Assembly (NCBI RefSeq): GCF_042660675.1
Contig: NZ_JBHSUL010000034.1
Span: forward strand, 140,507-204,506
Source of the DNA: Marinilactibacillus sp042660675
GTDB lineage: Bacteria; Bacillota; Bacilli; Lactobacillales; Carnobacteriaceae_A
Direction of reading: 5' to 3'
Length of the DNA stretch: 64,000 bases
Under the pieces are notes generated by a model that made no database searches, was not told the DNA's origin, and saw only the letters and a list, made by a program, of their open reading frames with translations. The translations under genes were made by a program, and so were the position numbers. Of the stretch, positions 1 to 9,597 are shown in pieces; within the stretch, counting starts at the first letter, position 1; the number at the start of each line of letters is the position of its first letter.

Positions 1-1815
1 AGCAACACCCGGTTGATCCGGATCTGCACCGACAGTAACATCGTAAGCACCTACACGGTTGTTAACTGGGAACACTTCTGTACGGAATAACGTTGGAATG
101 ATTGGCAATTCTTCCATGAAGTATTCTTGCCATTCATTAAAGACGCCTGCACGCCATTCAGTATCAAAGCCTTCTTTACTTAACATTTGTTCCATGTATT
201 CAGTATTCTCGTCAGTTACCCAACGAGTATAGTTGAATGGAGCAGTTTCTCCATAAAGACCATCTGGAGTCGGATCAGTACCTGTACCCCAAGCTCCTTG
301 ATAGATATCAATTTGAGGATCATCCGCTTCTACACGATCATAGAATGAGTTGAATTCATGTAAACGACCTTCCAGTAACTGAACGTTTAGACCAATACGA
401 GCCCAAGATTGGATGTAGTATTCAGCGATTGGTTCAGCAACATCTCCACCAGACATTGATGCAAAGTTGATAACCAATTCTTCTCCTTCAGGAGTTGTAC
501 GGTACTCTTCTCCTTCAGCTAATTCATATCCAGCTTCATCTAAAATTCTATTAGCTTCATCTACATCAAATGGATAGCCTTCGACATCTTCATTGAAGTA
601 ATCTGAGAAGTTCGGGATAATTGGAGAAGTTGCACGACGGCGTAAACCTTGGTAGAATCTTTCTCCAACTGCATCATTATCAATCGCATATGCCATTGCT
701 TGACGTAAGTTTACGTCTGCCATCTTAGCATCTGGGTTATAAACATTTTTAGCTGGTTCATCCCCATCCGCTTCTTGCCATTCACCTAATTTGAAACCAA
801 TGTACGTGTATGAGTTTTCATCACGACCAACGACTGAATATCCAGGTAAATCAGCAAATGTATCATATTGATCCGTAGGCATACTGATGAATAAGTCAAA
901 CTGCGCATTCTCCATTGCTGCTACAGCAGTTGATGTTGGAACGGTTTGTAATTCAATACCGTCAAGAATCGGAGTTCCACGCCAGTAATCTTCATAACGA
1001 GAATAAGAAACAGACTCCCCAGGAACGATATTATCTACTTTAAATGGACCATAACCTAATGGTCTTTCACGAACTTCTGGAGCTGATTCTAAATCAGCAA
1101 CTGGAATTTCTCCTAGATAGTGACGAGGTGCTGCGTAAGTCCATACACCACCACCAGCTTGGAGCATTTGAACTCCAACTTCTTGATATTGGATTGTCAA
1201 AGTCATCTCATCATCTGATAAAGTCATACCTGAAATAGAATCTGCTGCTCCCGTCTTGTACTCATCAATACCGACAATGTTTTGTAAATCAGAAGTATAA
1301 CGAACACCAGCGTAGTCAGGATCAGCTATAATTTCATGCGCGAAAAGAATATCATCCGCTGTTAATGGTTCTCCGTCATGCCATGTAATGCCGTCTTTAA
1401 CAGTTAAAGTCACTGTATTCGCTTCTTCATCCAGTTCCATTGTAGCTGCACCAGAATCATCGATTTGATAATTTTCATCAGAGCCTACAAGTTCCCCCAT
1501 AGTGTATTGCATTACTTGGAAGTCTGGATTACCACTATAAAGTTCCCAACTGAATATCCCAGTGAACGGAGAATCAGATACGTAACCAATACTCATCGTT
1601 CCGCCTTCAATGGCTTCGCCATCATTTTCAACACGTGTTTCGAATGTTAATGGTCCACCTTCAGCGTCGTCTCCTTCAGTTGCAGAGTCAGTTCCCCCAT
1701 TACCAGTACCTGTATCTGTTTCTGTATTATCTGATGATCCCCCACCACAAGCTGCGAGTACAAATGCTACAGCTGCAGAACTTGCTAGTAAGCTATATCT
1801 TTTTTTGTTTGACAT
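1..1815 (-). CDS. oppA: Oligopeptide ABC transporter substrate-binding lipoprotein (partial, 3' end outside window)
   Basis: 605 codons are open from an ATG at 1815 to the window edge, so the C-terminus is missing. The start follows an AGGGGAG ribosome site. Residues 1-23 form a lipoprotein signal peptide: a basic SNKKR stretch, a hydrophobic core, and a lipobox ending in VLAAC, so Cys23 should be lipidated. A low-complexity D/T/G/E-rich linker follows, then a family 5 solute-binding domain with typical stretches such as TLTVKDGITWHDGEP and NLRQAMAYAIDND. The protein is last in the opp operon, 18 bp after oppC. It should bind peptides outside the membrane and deliver them to OppBC. The family is certain; specificity for peptides rather than another ligand is inferred from the five-gene neighbourhood. 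Confidence 0.93.
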   Translation of the reverse strand, partial: MSNKKRYSLLASSAAVAFVLAACGGGSSDNTETDTGTGNGGTDSATEGDDAEGGPLTFETRVENDGEAIEGGTMSIGYVSDSPFTGIFSWELYSGNPDFQVMQYTMGELVGSDENYQIDDSGAATMELDEEANTVTLTVKDGITWHDGEPLTADDILFAHEIIADPDYAGVRYTSDLQNIVGIDEYKTGAADSISGMTLSDDEMTLTIQYQEVGVQMLQAGGGVWTYAAPRHYLGEIPVADLESAPEVRERPLGYGPFKVDNIVPGESVSYSRYEDYWRGTPILDGIELQTVPTSTAVAAMENAQFDLFISMPTDQYDTFADLPGYSVVGRDENSYTYIGFKLGEWQEADGDEPAKNVYNPDAKMADVNLRQAMAYAIDNDAVGERFYQGLRRRATSPIIPNFSDYFNEDVEGYPFDVDEANRILDEAGYELAEGEEYRTTPEGEELVINFASMSGGDVAEPIAEYYIQSWARIGLNVQLLEGRLHEFNSFYDRVEADDPQIDIYQGAWGTGTDPTPDGLYGETAPFNYTRWVTDENTEYMEQMLSKEGFDTEWRAGVFNEWQEYFMEELPIIPTLFRTEVFPVNNRVGAYDVTVGADPDQPGVA

Positions 1816-1833
1816 ATTCTTTCTCCCCTTTTC

Positions 1834-2775
1834 TTAACCTAATCTTTGTTTAGAGTCTGCCGCACGTTGTAATGCACGACCGACATAGTTTATACACAAC
1901 ACCAATACTAATATTAATATTGAGGCTGGTAACCAAACCCATGCTTTATTACCCAGAACATCTGGGTTTTGAGCTGTAGAAACTAGTGATCCTAAACTTG
2001 GAACGCTGGGTGGAAGCCCAAATCCAAGGAAAGACAATCCTGTTTCCAGCCCGATATTACCGGCAAAGTTCAAAGTCAGATTAACAATGATCAATGAACT
2101 GATATTTGGCATCATTTCTCGAAGTATAATGAGTATTGTAGGTGTACCCATAGTTTTAGAGGCACTTATAAAATCAAGCTTTCCAACTGTCAGTGCACGA
2201 CCACGTATGAACCTCGCCTGTCCTACCCATAAGAAAGCACTCATGATTAGAATAAACGAGAATACATTATAGTTTGGCACCAATGTTACAAAAATGATAA
2301 TAATCATTGTTTGAGGTAAGATCATTATAAAATCAATGATTCTCATTATGACGTTATCGACTGCCCCAGCATAATAAGCTGCTAAAATTCCCACTAAAAC
2401 ACCTAATATACTCGTAATAAAAGTAACTGCTAGACCAATTGACAATGAGTTTCTAGCTCCGATGATGAGTTGTCCAAAAACATCACGTCCGGCTGAATCT
2501 GTACCTAGTAAGTACTGAGTTCCTTCTGTAAATGGGTCTGTACTCATAGACATCGGTGGTAGATAAGAGTCAAAAAGACTAACTGTTGTAACAGTTTGTT
2601 GATCTAATAAAAAGGATAGACTATAAACCACTACAAGAATGATAACCATTAAAATCAATGAAGCTAATGCCAATTTATCTTTGGCAAATTCTTTTATTAT
2701 TACTCTAAATCCCATTGGGGGTAAAGAAGCAGTAGCGTCTTCTGACATGATCGCTGCATCTTGGTTTGAAGCCAT
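1834..2775 (-). CDS. oppC: Oligopeptide ABC transporter permease OppC
   Basis: 313-residue inner permease of the binding-protein-dependent type. A cytoplasmic N-terminus of about 40 residues leads into a first membrane helix (LASLILMVIILVVVYSLSF), then a periplasm-facing loop and the BPD_transp_1 domain with about five more helices. The loop region carries the OppC-typical LGTDSAGRDVFGQLIIGARN. The EAA-type coupling loop lies near residues 205-225 (SASKTMGTPTILIILREMMPN). It pairs with OppB, 32 bp upstream, to form the channel energised by OppD and OppF. The ATG start has a GAAAGGAATG-type site upstream. Nothing is unusual in length or composition. Confidence 0.95.
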   Translation of the reverse strand: MASNQDAAIMSEDATASLPPMGFRVIIKEFAKDKLALASLILMVIILVVVYSLSFLLDQQTVTTVSLFDSYLPPMSMSTDPFTEGTQYLLGTDSAGRDVFGQLIIGARNSLSIGLAVTFITSILGVLVGILAAYYAGAVDNVIMRIIDFIMILPQTMIIIIFVTLVPNYNVFSFILIMSAFLWVGQARFIRGRALTVGKLDFISASKTMGTPTILIILREMMPNISSLIIVNLTLNFAGNIGLETGLSFLGFGLPPSVPSLGSLVSTAQNPDVLGNKAWVWLPASILILVLVLCINYVGRALQRAADSKQRLG

Positions 2776-2807
2776 AAGAAATTCATTCCTTTCAATTTAA
2801 TAGATAT

Positions 2808-3767
2808 CTAATCAATACGTATTCGTGGGTCTACTGCCATCAAGATCAAATCTGAGATCAAGGTTCCAATTAACCCAAGAAACCCATAGAACAGGACAAG
2901 AACAAAGATTACACTGTAATCACGCGTATTGATCGAGTCTAAGAATAAATTCCCCATACCACTGTAACTGAAAATTCTTTCGATAAAGATCGAACCCGTC
3001 AACAAACCTACAATGGTATAACCAAATCCTGATGCGATAGGAAGTGACGCATTACGGAAAATATGTTTTGAATACACTTTGTTTATTGGTACGCCTTTAG
3101 AGCGCGCTGTCTTGACATAGTCTGATACTTTTGCATCAATAATTTCAGTACGTAAATACTGAATAATCCCAACCGTTCCTAAAACAGCAGTTGTAATAGA
3201 AGGTAAAATCAAGTGATACGTTCGACTCCAAGTTCTTTCCCAGAACGTCACTGCTGATACATCGATTGATCCTCGAGATGGGAACCATCCTAGGTTGAAT
3301 CCAAAGATGTATACCATCAATAGTGCTAAAACGAATGTAGGCACTGCAAAACTTACAAAATTATAAATGATAACCGTTTTATCAAGAACTGAATCATTGA
3401 AACGTCCTGAAAGGATTCCTAAGGGCAGCCCAATCATGTATGTTAATACAGTTGAGAGTAGAGAAAGTCTAACCGTGTTTCCAAGTCTATCCCCAATTAC
3501 ATTTACTACGCTTGTCTTGTAATTGAAACTTCTTCCGAAGTCTCCTTGTAAAGCATTTCCAACCCAGCGTACATATTTAACAGGTAATGGATCATTTAGC
3601 CCAAATCGCTCACGCAAAACATCTAATTGAGCAGGATCGATATTTGGATCGATCATTCCGGTAAATGGATCTCCCGGCATAAATTCTGCAATGATGAAGA
3701 TTAGTAAACTTAAGATGATCATTTGGGGAATCATCAATAAGAGTCTTCTAAAAATTGTTTTCCACAT
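2808..3767 (-). CDS. oppB: Oligopeptide ABC transporter permease OppB
   Basis: 319-residue permease with the OppB/DppB layout: an N-terminal helix (LLLMIPQMIILSLLIFIIAEF), the conserved MPGDPF motif just after it, a soluble loop, and five further helices of the BPD_transp_1 domain. The coupling loop contains YVKTARSKGVPINKVYSKH, the contact site for the ATPases. It starts with ATG 3 bp after the oppF stop, so the two are very likely translationally coupled. It forms the transmembrane pore with OppC. Length and motifs are normal for the family. Confidence 0.95.
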   Translation of the reverse strand: MWKTIFRRLLLMIPQMIILSLLIFIIAEFMPGDPFTGMIDPNIDPAQLDVLRERFGLNDPLPVKYVRWVGNALQGDFGRSFNYKTSVVNVIGDRLGNTVRLSLLSTVLTYMIGLPLGILSGRFNDSVLDKTVIIYNFVSFAVPTFVLALLMVYIFGFNLGWFPSRGSIDVSAVTFWERTWSRTYHLILPSITTAVLGTVGIIQYLRTEIIDAKVSDYVKTARSKGVPINKVYSKHIFRNASLPIASGFGYTIVGLLTGSIFIERIFSYSGMGNLFLDSINTRDYSVIFVLVLFYGFLGLIGTLISDLILMAVDPRIRID

Positions 3768-3770
3768 AGT

Positions 3771-4763
3771 TTATGCTTCCCCTCCTGTATTGATGGACTC
3801 ATTTTGAAGAGAACTATTCGGTCCTTCAGGCTTAGTAGCTACAAAATGACTACCTTTGAACATTTGAAGATCGTAAACACGACCGTCTGGATCATAGTAT
3901 TCCGTTTCTTGTGCATCATACTCTGCTTCAACTCTTTGACGCTCGATTTTCTTCGCTTCTCTAGTTGAAGGATCCATATCCGGTATCGCTGAAAGTAGTC
4001 GTTTAGTGTAAATATGTTGTGGGTCTCTATAAATGTCTTGTTTCGGACCTTGCTCTACGAAACGTCCTTTATGCATAATTGCAATATTATCAGCCATATG
4101 TTGAACCACACCTAAATCGTGAGAAATGAATAAGTAACTTAAATCATATTCCTTTTGGATTCTACGCATGAAGTTCAAAACTTGCGCTTGTACAGATAAA
4201 TCCAATGCTGAAGTCGGTTCATCAGCGATGATTAACTTAGGATCACTGGCTACGGCTCTAGCAACCCCGATACGCTGACGTTGTCCGCCTGAGAACTCAT
4301 GTGGATATTTGTACATTGCTTCTGCATTCATACCAACAATATCCAGCAATTCTGCAACTCTGCGTTTAATTTCATCAGGAGTATAATCAAAATAATTTCG
4401 CATTGGTTCACCCATTACATCAATGATACGTTTTTTAGGATTCATTGATGAAGTTGAATCTTGAAAAATCATCTGAACATCTTTATTGTAATTGGCATAT
4501 TTCTTTTTGCGACTTCTTGCTCTATTTGTAACATTTTCACCTTCGTATAATATTTGCCCGGAAGTAGCTTTTTCCAGTCCAATGATTGTTTTACCAATCG
4601 TTGTCTTACCAGAACCCGATTCACCAACTAAACCGTAAGTTTTACCACTTTCGATTGTAAGGTCGACCCCATCGACAGCTCGCACGTGATCTTTAATCGT
4701 ATTTAAGATGCCTCCACGAATAGGATAATGTACTTTTAAATCTTTAACTTCCAAAAATCCCAT
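3771..4763 (-). CDS. oppF: Oligopeptide ABC transporter ATP-binding protein OppF
   Basis: 330-residue ABC ATPase. Walker A is GESGSGKTT near residues 48-56, the signature is SGGQRQR, Walker B is LIIADEPTSALD, and the switch histidine is in FISHDLGV. The N-terminal lead VHYPIRGGILNT is typical of OppF, which acts with OppD as a heterodimer driving peptide import. The C-terminus after the oligo/HPY region carries an acidic, tyrosine-rich tail (EYDAQETEYYDPDGR) and a short poorly conserved end. It starts with ATG behind GGGGAGG, 2 bp after oppD. Assignment as F rather than D rests on this N-terminus and on gene order DFBCA. Confidence 0.94.
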   Translation of the reverse strand: MGFLEVKDLKVHYPIRGGILNTIKDHVRAVDGVDLTIESGKTYGLVGESGSGKTTIGKTIIGLEKATSGQILYEGENVTNRARSRKKKYANYNKDVQMIFQDSTSSMNPKKRIIDVMGEPMRNYFDYTPDEIKRRVAELLDIVGMNAEAMYKYPHEFSGGQRQRIGVARAVASDPKLIIADEPTSALDLSVQAQVLNFMRRIQKEYDLSYLFISHDLGVVQHMADNIAIMHKGRFVEQGPKQDIYRDPQHIYTKRLLSAIPDMDPSTREAKKIERQRVEAEYDAQETEYYDPDGRVYDLQMFKGSHFVATKPEGPNSSLQNESINTGGEA

Positions 4764-4765
4764 GT

Positions 4766-5767
4766 TTATTTTTCCTCCCCTTCAAAGTGGAAATGTTTCC
4801 AGCTATTTCCTCTTACTTTGTGGTTCGGAGCAATTTCCGTTAATTCTGGATCTTCATCAAATGCTTCATCTGGAATCCAAGGAATTCTAGGTCTGAAACG
4901 GTCACCTTTGCGCGGCAAATTTTGAAGTGATGGTACAGTTCCGTGAATAACGTGTAATTCTTCGCCTTCTTCAAGTTCATGAGGAATTGAATTAAGTAAC
5001 GAACGTGTATATGGATGTTTAGGATCTTTGAATAATACATCCACAGGTGCTTCTTCTACGATTTGACCAGCATACATAACAGCCACTCTATCCGCTGTTT
5101 CAGCTACTACACCCAAATCATGCGTAATCAATATGATTCCTGATCCTGTTTCGGCTTGAATATCTCTCATCAAGTCCAATATTTGAGCTTGAATTGTAAC
5201 ATCTAATGCCGTTGTTGGTTCATCCGCAATAATAATGGGTGGTTTATTTGCCAAAGCAATGGCAATAACAATTCTTTGTCTCATACCACCAGATAGTTCA
5301 TGAGGATAAGCTTTCATAATTTGTTCAGGTCTTGGAATTCCCACTTGATTCAGTAATTCCAGAACACGTGCTTTAATTTGTTTTTCGTCGAAGTCTGAAT
5401 GATAAATCAATGCTTCAGCGATTTGATTATAAATGGTCATTAAAGGATTCAATGATCCTAAAGGATCTTGAAAAATCATACCGATATCGTTTCCTCGAAT
5501 TCGATTGTATAACTTTTCATTCAAGTCAGTCAGGTTTAAATCTTTATATAAAATTTCTCCAGTAATTTTAGTATTGTTAGGATCATGTAGCCCCATGATC
5601 GCTGTAGCTAATGTAGACTTGCCACATCCAGATTCTCCAACGATTGCTAAAATCTCATTTTTCTTTAGCGTCAGTGAAACACCATCAACTGCGTTATGGT
5701 ACTCTTCACCGAATCGAAATCCAGTTTTTAAATTATTTACTTCAAGTAAGTTACGTTCGACGGCCAC
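4766..5767 (-). CDS. oppD: Oligopeptide ABC transporter ATP-binding protein OppD
   Basis: 333-residue ABC ATPase and first gene of oppDFBCA. The start is GTG with a perfect AGGAGG 7 nt upstream. Walker A is GESGCGKST, the signature is LSGGMRQR, Walker B is IIIADEPTTALD, and the switch histidine is in LITHDLGV. The C-terminal oligopeptide-transporter extension is present, but the usual paired cysteines of this region (GCxFxPRCP type) are replaced (KGDRFRPRIPWI), so any metal or Fe-S site seen in other OppD proteins is absent here. It acts at the cytoplasmic membrane with OppF. A good sigma-A promoter lies about 100 bp upstream. Confidence 0.95.
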   Translation of the reverse strand: MAVERNLLEVNNLKTGFRFGEEYHNAVDGVSLTLKKNEILAIVGESGCGKSTLATAIMGLHDPNNTKITGEILYKDLNLTDLNEKLYNRIRGNDIGMIFQDPLGSLNPLMTIYNQIAEALIYHSDFDEKQIKARVLELLNQVGIPRPEQIMKAYPHELSGGMRQRIVIAIALANKPPIIIADEPTTALDVTIQAQILDLMRDIQAETGSGIILITHDLGVVAETADRVAVMYAGQIVEEAPVDVLFKDPKHPYTRSLLNSIPHELEEGEELHVIHGTVPSLQNLPRKGDRFRPRIPWIPDEAFDEDPELTEIAPNHKVRGNSWKHFHFEGEEK

Positions 5768-5865
5768 TGTTTAACCTCCTATGCATTTCCCCTCATTGAT
5801 AAAAAATGAGAAGAACATTAAATAGTTGCGTATTTTTTAATCAACTACTTAATATTATAAAATGA

Positions 5866-5894
5866 ATTATACACTTTCTAATTTTTAATTTCAA
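5866..5894 (-). promoter_or_regulatory. Sigma-A promoter of the opp operon
   Basis: On the minus strand a TTGAAA box (5889-5894) is followed after exactly 17 nt by a perfect TATAAT (5866-5871). The predicted transcript starts near 5859 and has an untranslated leader of about 90 nt before the oppD GTG. The leader holds a small CTCATT/AATGAG inverted repeat around 5792-5810. No operator could be recognised. Confidence 0.75.
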
Positions 5895-5996
5895 TAGCAC
5901 ATTTATCATTTTATAACAGAATATTAAAAAAACAAGTCGATTTCTAATTTTCCTGATAATATTCAGCATATTTATCATAAATTGTTCATAAAAAGG

Positions 5997-6026
5997 TAAA
6001 AAAAAAGCGAATCACTGATTCGCTTT
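5997..6026 (-). terminator. Rho-independent terminator overlapping the acpP stop codon
   Basis: The stem AAAGCGAATCA/TGATTCGCTTT (6004-6014 with 6016-6026) is followed on the minus strand by a run of nine T (5998-6006). The acpP stop codon TGA lies inside the hairpin, so the last acpP codons form part of the terminator. It separates acpP from the opp promoter. Confidence 0.85.
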
Positions 6027-6251
6027 AATATAATCTACTGCTTTACCGACGGTTGTAATGTTTTCAGCATCTTCGTCAGATATTTCATTTCCAAAAGTAT
6101 CTTCTAATTCCATGACCAATTCTACAATATCAAGAGAATCAGCTCCTAAATCTTCTTTAAATGTAGTATCTCTAGTAATTTTTTCTTCGTCTACACCTAA
6201 TCTTTCTACAATAATACCTTTTACTTTGTCGAAAACTTCTTGCTCTGCCAT
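6012..6251 (-). CDS. acpP: Acyl carrier protein
   Basis: 79-residue acidic protein with the phosphopantetheine attachment motif GADSLDIVEL, the modified serine being Ser39. It carries growing acyl chains in type II fatty-acid synthesis and supplies acyl groups for phospholipid synthesis. It lies downstream of plsX, whose enzyme uses acyl-ACP directly. A 225-bp gap separates the two and contains a perfect 33-bp palindrome, so acpP probably has its own control. Start ATG with GGAGG 10 nt upstream. The gene ends inside its own terminator hairpin. The other fab genes are not in this window. Confidence 0.97.
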   Translation of the reverse strand: MAEQEVFDKVKGIIVERLGVDEEKITRDTTFKEDLGADSLDIVELVMELEDTFGNEISDEDAENITTVGKAVDYIKANQ

Positions 6252-6282
6252 CTTCTAATTCCTCCAATTATTCTTATTGAGG

Positions 6283-6315
6283 CTAAAAGTATAACATTTC
6301 AAGTTATACTTTTAG
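6283..6315. repeat. Perfect 13-bp inverted repeat upstream of acpP
   Basis: The arms CTAAAAGTATAAC and GTTATACTTTTAG are separated by 7 nt, about 30 bp before the acpP start. There is no T-run after either arm, so it does not look like a terminator. It could be a protein-binding operator or a 5' hairpin in the acpP mRNA. It does not resemble the FapR or FabT consensus as I remember them. Confidence 0.7.
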
Positions 6316-6476
6316 TTTCTCATTTTTAATCTTATTTAACCTAACTCACAAGAGTTATTGTAGCTTATTTTAGTTATAATTTCCATGTTGAATGTAAAAG
6401 CCACTTTACGAGCATTTTAATTTATCAGATTTCAAACGTTATCACTCTAAGAATAAAGCGTTACCTTATCATTAAT

Positions 6477-7475
6477 CTAATTGTTCTCATAATACGTTAC
6501 TAAATCACTAACCATATTAGAAGCTAACATTTCTCTAATTTGTTTGATCGTTTGGTAAACTGGCTCAGCTGTTGCAGAACCATGAGTTTTAACTACTGGA
6601 GCTTTAACACCGATCAGTACCGCTCCCCCGTGTTTTGAGTAGTCCATTACATCTTTCATGTTAGACAAACTATCTTTTAAAAGCAAGCCACCAATTTTTG
6701 ATTTAATACCACTATTCATAATAGAGCTTTTAATCAATTTGGCCATTGATAGTGCAGTTCCTTCGATAGTTTTTAATACAGCATTCCCTGTGAAGCCATC
6801 CGATACAACGACATCAGCTACTCCATTTAACAGTTCTCTTGCTTCTACATTTCCAACGAAATGGATTGCATCGTTTTCTTTTAATAACTTGTAAGCTTCT
6901 TTAGTCACTTCGTTGCCTTTATTTTCTTCCGTACCATTATTTAATAAGCCGACTCTAGGATTGTCTATTCCTCTTACAAACTTGGCATAATACGTACCCA
7001 GTGTAGCATACTGATTAATATTACTCGGTTTGCTATCTGCATTTGCTCCGACATCCAAAAGATTGAATGCATCAAGGTTGTCACTCATTACTGGTAAAGT
7101 TGCTAGCAGTCCTGGACGCTCAATGCCTTTTACACGTCCAATAATTAAGGTTCCTGATGCAAGAAGTGCTCCAGTGTTACCAGCAGAGAAGAGTGCATGA
7201 TTCTCCTCGTTTTTAACAGAGTTTGCTGCCATGACCATAGAAGCATCTTTCTTACGTCTAATTGAACGAACGGGATCATCTTCACTGGTGATTTTTTCAT
7301 CCGTGTGTACGATTTCGATGTTACTTAAATCTTCATTGATATATTTCTTGATTAATTCTTCTTTTCCATACAGCACTATCGTTATATCTTTGAACTCCTT
7401 GGCTGCTTTAATACTTCCCTCTACCAACGCTTGCGGTGCATTATCTCCACCCATAGCATCTACTGCGATTCTCAT
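6477..7475 (-). CDS. plsX: Phosphate acyltransferase PlsX
   Basis: 332-residue enzyme that converts acyl-ACP and phosphate to acyl-phosphate, the first step of phosphatidic-acid synthesis with PlsY and PlsC in Firmicutes. The N-terminus MRIAVDAMGGDNAP is the family signature. Later blocks LFSAGNTGALLASG and GFTGNAVLKTIEG are also typical. Start ATG behind AGGAGG. It follows recG by 32 bp, as in Bacillus, except that fapR is absent between recG and plsX here. Length matches the family. Confidence 0.97.
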   Translation of the reverse strand: MRIAVDAMGGDNAPQALVEGSIKAAKEFKDITIVLYGKEELIKKYINEDLSNIEIVHTDEKITSEDDPVRSIRRKKDASMVMAANSVKNEENHALFSAGNTGALLASGTLIIGRVKGIERPGLLATLPVMSDNLDAFNLLDVGANADSKPSNINQYATLGTYYAKFVRGIDNPRVGLLNNGTEENKGNEVTKEAYKLLKENDAIHFVGNVEARELLNGVADVVVSDGFTGNAVLKTIEGTALSMAKLIKSSIMNSGIKSKIGGLLLKDSLSNMKDVMDYSKHGGAVLIGVKAPVVKTHGSATAEPVYQTIKQIREMLASNMVSDLVTYYENN

Positions 7476-7506
7476 ATTTCTATTCCTCCTATTCAGTACT
7501 TTTCTA

Positions 7507-9561
7507 CTAATCTAAAAATGAGTATCTTGCTTGTTCATCTATCCCTACTTCATTTCTCAAAAACTGGTACTCTTCTGCTTCGAAGAATTCTGAGTTATTC
7601 AGTAAAAGAGCTGCCTCGTTTCTGGCACTTTCAAGTATCTGGAAATCTTCGACAATGTCAGCAACTTTGAATTCAGGTAAGCCGGATTGTTTTTTGCCGA
7701 ATATCTCCCCAGCACCTCTCATTTCCAAATCTTTTTCACTTAAAACGAATCCGTCATTTGTTTGGGTCAGTATTTCCATACGCTGGGCACCTGTTTCCCC
7801 TTTTGGATCAGCAATTAATATACAGTAAGATTCTTTCTTGCCTCGTCCTACTCTTCCTCTTAATTGATGTAATTGAGCCAGTCCGAATCGATCAGCATCG
7901 TGAATAACCATCAGCGTTGCGTTAGGGACATTTACGCCTACTTCAATTACAGTGGTAGATACAAGTATCTGTAACTCGTTACGTTTGAATTGTTCCATTA
8001 TGGAGTCTTTTTCAGCAGCAGACATTTTCCCATGTAATAACCCTGCCTTATACTTAGGTCCGAATTTTTCTGCATAAGTTCTATATAGATCAGTCGCATT
8101 TTGGAGGTCCATCATTTCAGATTCTTCAATAAGTGGACTGATAACGTAGACCTGAGATCCATTGCTCAGTTCTTTTTCCATAAACGGGAGCATTTGAGTA
8201 AACTGCTTCGGTCTGATCCAATGAGTTGCAACGGGTTCTCTCCCCGGTGGCAGTTCATCGATCACAGAAATATCCATTTCTCCGAAAGCACTGATTGCTA
8301 AGGTCCTGGGTATCGGTGTCGCTGTCATGAACAAAACATCTGGATGATCGCCTTTTTCTCGTAAAACTTTTCGTTGATTTACACCAAATCGATGTTGCTC
8401 ATCTGTGATGACTAATCCTAGCTTATTGAAATGAACCCCTTCTTGTATCAATGCATGTGTACCAAGCAGCGCATCGATTTCCCCATTCGCTAGTTGTTCT
8501 AGCAATTCTCGACGTTTGGCTACCTTGGTGGAGCCCGTCAATAAATCAATACGAATATCCATCTCTTTGAACATCTCAGAAAGACTTTCCATATGTTGCG
8601 TTGCGAGAATTTCTGTGGGGGCCATTAACGCAGATTGGAGACCTGCAGTCCAAGCCGCATAAATAGCTGCTGCAGCTACAACAGTTTTACCACTTCCAAC
8701 GTCCCCCTGAAGTAATCGGTACATCTGAATCGGAAGTTTAAGATCTTTACAGATTTCATTTACTACTCTCTTTTGAGCTGCAGTCAACTCAAAGGGTAAT
8801 GACCGAAAGAATGCTCTGAGCTTTTCAACATCATAGTCTATCACATTTCCACGGTCAGTCATTTTATGTTGTTTCCTTAACCACTGCATCTGTAATTGAT
8901 AGATAAAAAACTCTTGAAATATGATAGCCGTTCTAGCCCGCTCATTGTCCCCATCTTCTTCAGGAAAGTGCATCATTCTGATAGCGTCTCTTTGAGAAAC
9001 AGTTTGATATTTTTTCCTGATTGATTCAGGGACAATTTCCGGAATAAATTCTTGGTAGTCTTGCCAAGCATGTCGAATCAGTTTGATCAAAGTAGCTTGT
9101 TTAATATGCTTTGAAGTGTGGTAAACAGGTTCTCTGTTGTCTTTTTCATCGCTTAAACTACTACTCAAAACTTTAATACCACTTAATTGCATTCGAATCG
9201 CATCCCATTTACCAAAAATAGCTGTTTCTTCGCCTGCTGCCAGTTGTTGTTTTAAATAAGGCTGATTGAAAAACGTAACCGGAACGATCACATGTTCAAC
9301 ATTTAACCGAAAAGATAGACGATTTTTTCCTCTGCCAAAGTGACTTAGAACTGGGTCTGATACGAGCGGTCCTTTTAGTACAACTTTTTCTTTGTCTTCT
9401 ATTTCGTCAATAGCTTTTACAGTAAGGTCTTCATATCTGAAGGGATAATATGTCAATAGATTATAAATCGTTTCAATTCCTAATTCTCTTAATGCATCTA
9501 CTCTTTTAGGACCGACTCCAGATAAGACCGTCACGGGATCAGAAATACTTTTACTTGTCAT
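7507..9561 (-). CDS. recG: ATP-dependent DNA helicase RecG
   Basis: 684-residue branch-migration helicase for stalled forks and Holliday junctions. The N-terminal wedge/OB domain contains LSGVGPKRVDALRELGI. The helicase core carries Walker A GDVGSGKTVVAAAA, the DEQH box (ITDEQHRFG), motif III FMTATPIPRT, and motif VI QLRGRVGRGKKESYC. The C-terminal part has the RecG-type segment SGLPEFKVADIVED. Length is normal. It lies between fakA and plsX, as in the Bacillus yloU-yloV-...-recG-plsX order, but without the sda genes. A long hairpin lies in its 5' region. Confidence 0.97.
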   Translation of the reverse strand: MTSKSISDPVTVLSGVGPKRVDALRELGIETIYNLLTYYPFRYEDLTVKAIDEIEDKEKVVLKGPLVSDPVLSHFGRGKNRLSFRLNVEHVIVPVTFFNQPYLKQQLAAGEETAIFGKWDAIRMQLSGIKVLSSSLSDEKDNREPVYHTSKHIKQATLIKLIRHAWQDYQEFIPEIVPESIRKKYQTVSQRDAIRMMHFPEEDGDNERARTAIIFQEFFIYQLQMQWLRKQHKMTDRGNVIDYDVEKLRAFFRSLPFELTAAQKRVVNEICKDLKLPIQMYRLLQGDVGSGKTVVAAAAIYAAWTAGLQSALMAPTEILATQHMESLSEMFKEMDIRIDLLTGSTKVAKRRELLEQLANGEIDALLGTHALIQEGVHFNKLGLVITDEQHRFGVNQRKVLREKGDHPDVLFMTATPIPRTLAISAFGEMDISVIDELPPGREPVATHWIRPKQFTQMLPFMEKELSNGSQVYVISPLIEESEMMDLQNATDLYRTYAEKFGPKYKAGLLHGKMSAAEKDSIMEQFKRNELQILVSTTVIEVGVNVPNATLMVIHDADRFGLAQLHQLRGRVGRGKKESYCILIADPKGETGAQRMEILTQTNDGFVLSEKDLEMRGAGEIFGKKQSGLPEFKVADIVEDFQILESARNEAALLLNNSEFFEAEEYQFLRNEVGIDEQARYSFLD

Positions 9562-9597
9562 AACATCCCTCCTTTTTTCACTACCTAAAACCAGAAA

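Noticed and set aside
6283..6315. FapR or FabT operator before acpP
   Set aside because: The arms do not match the consensus sites as I know them, so only an unnamed palindrome is reported.
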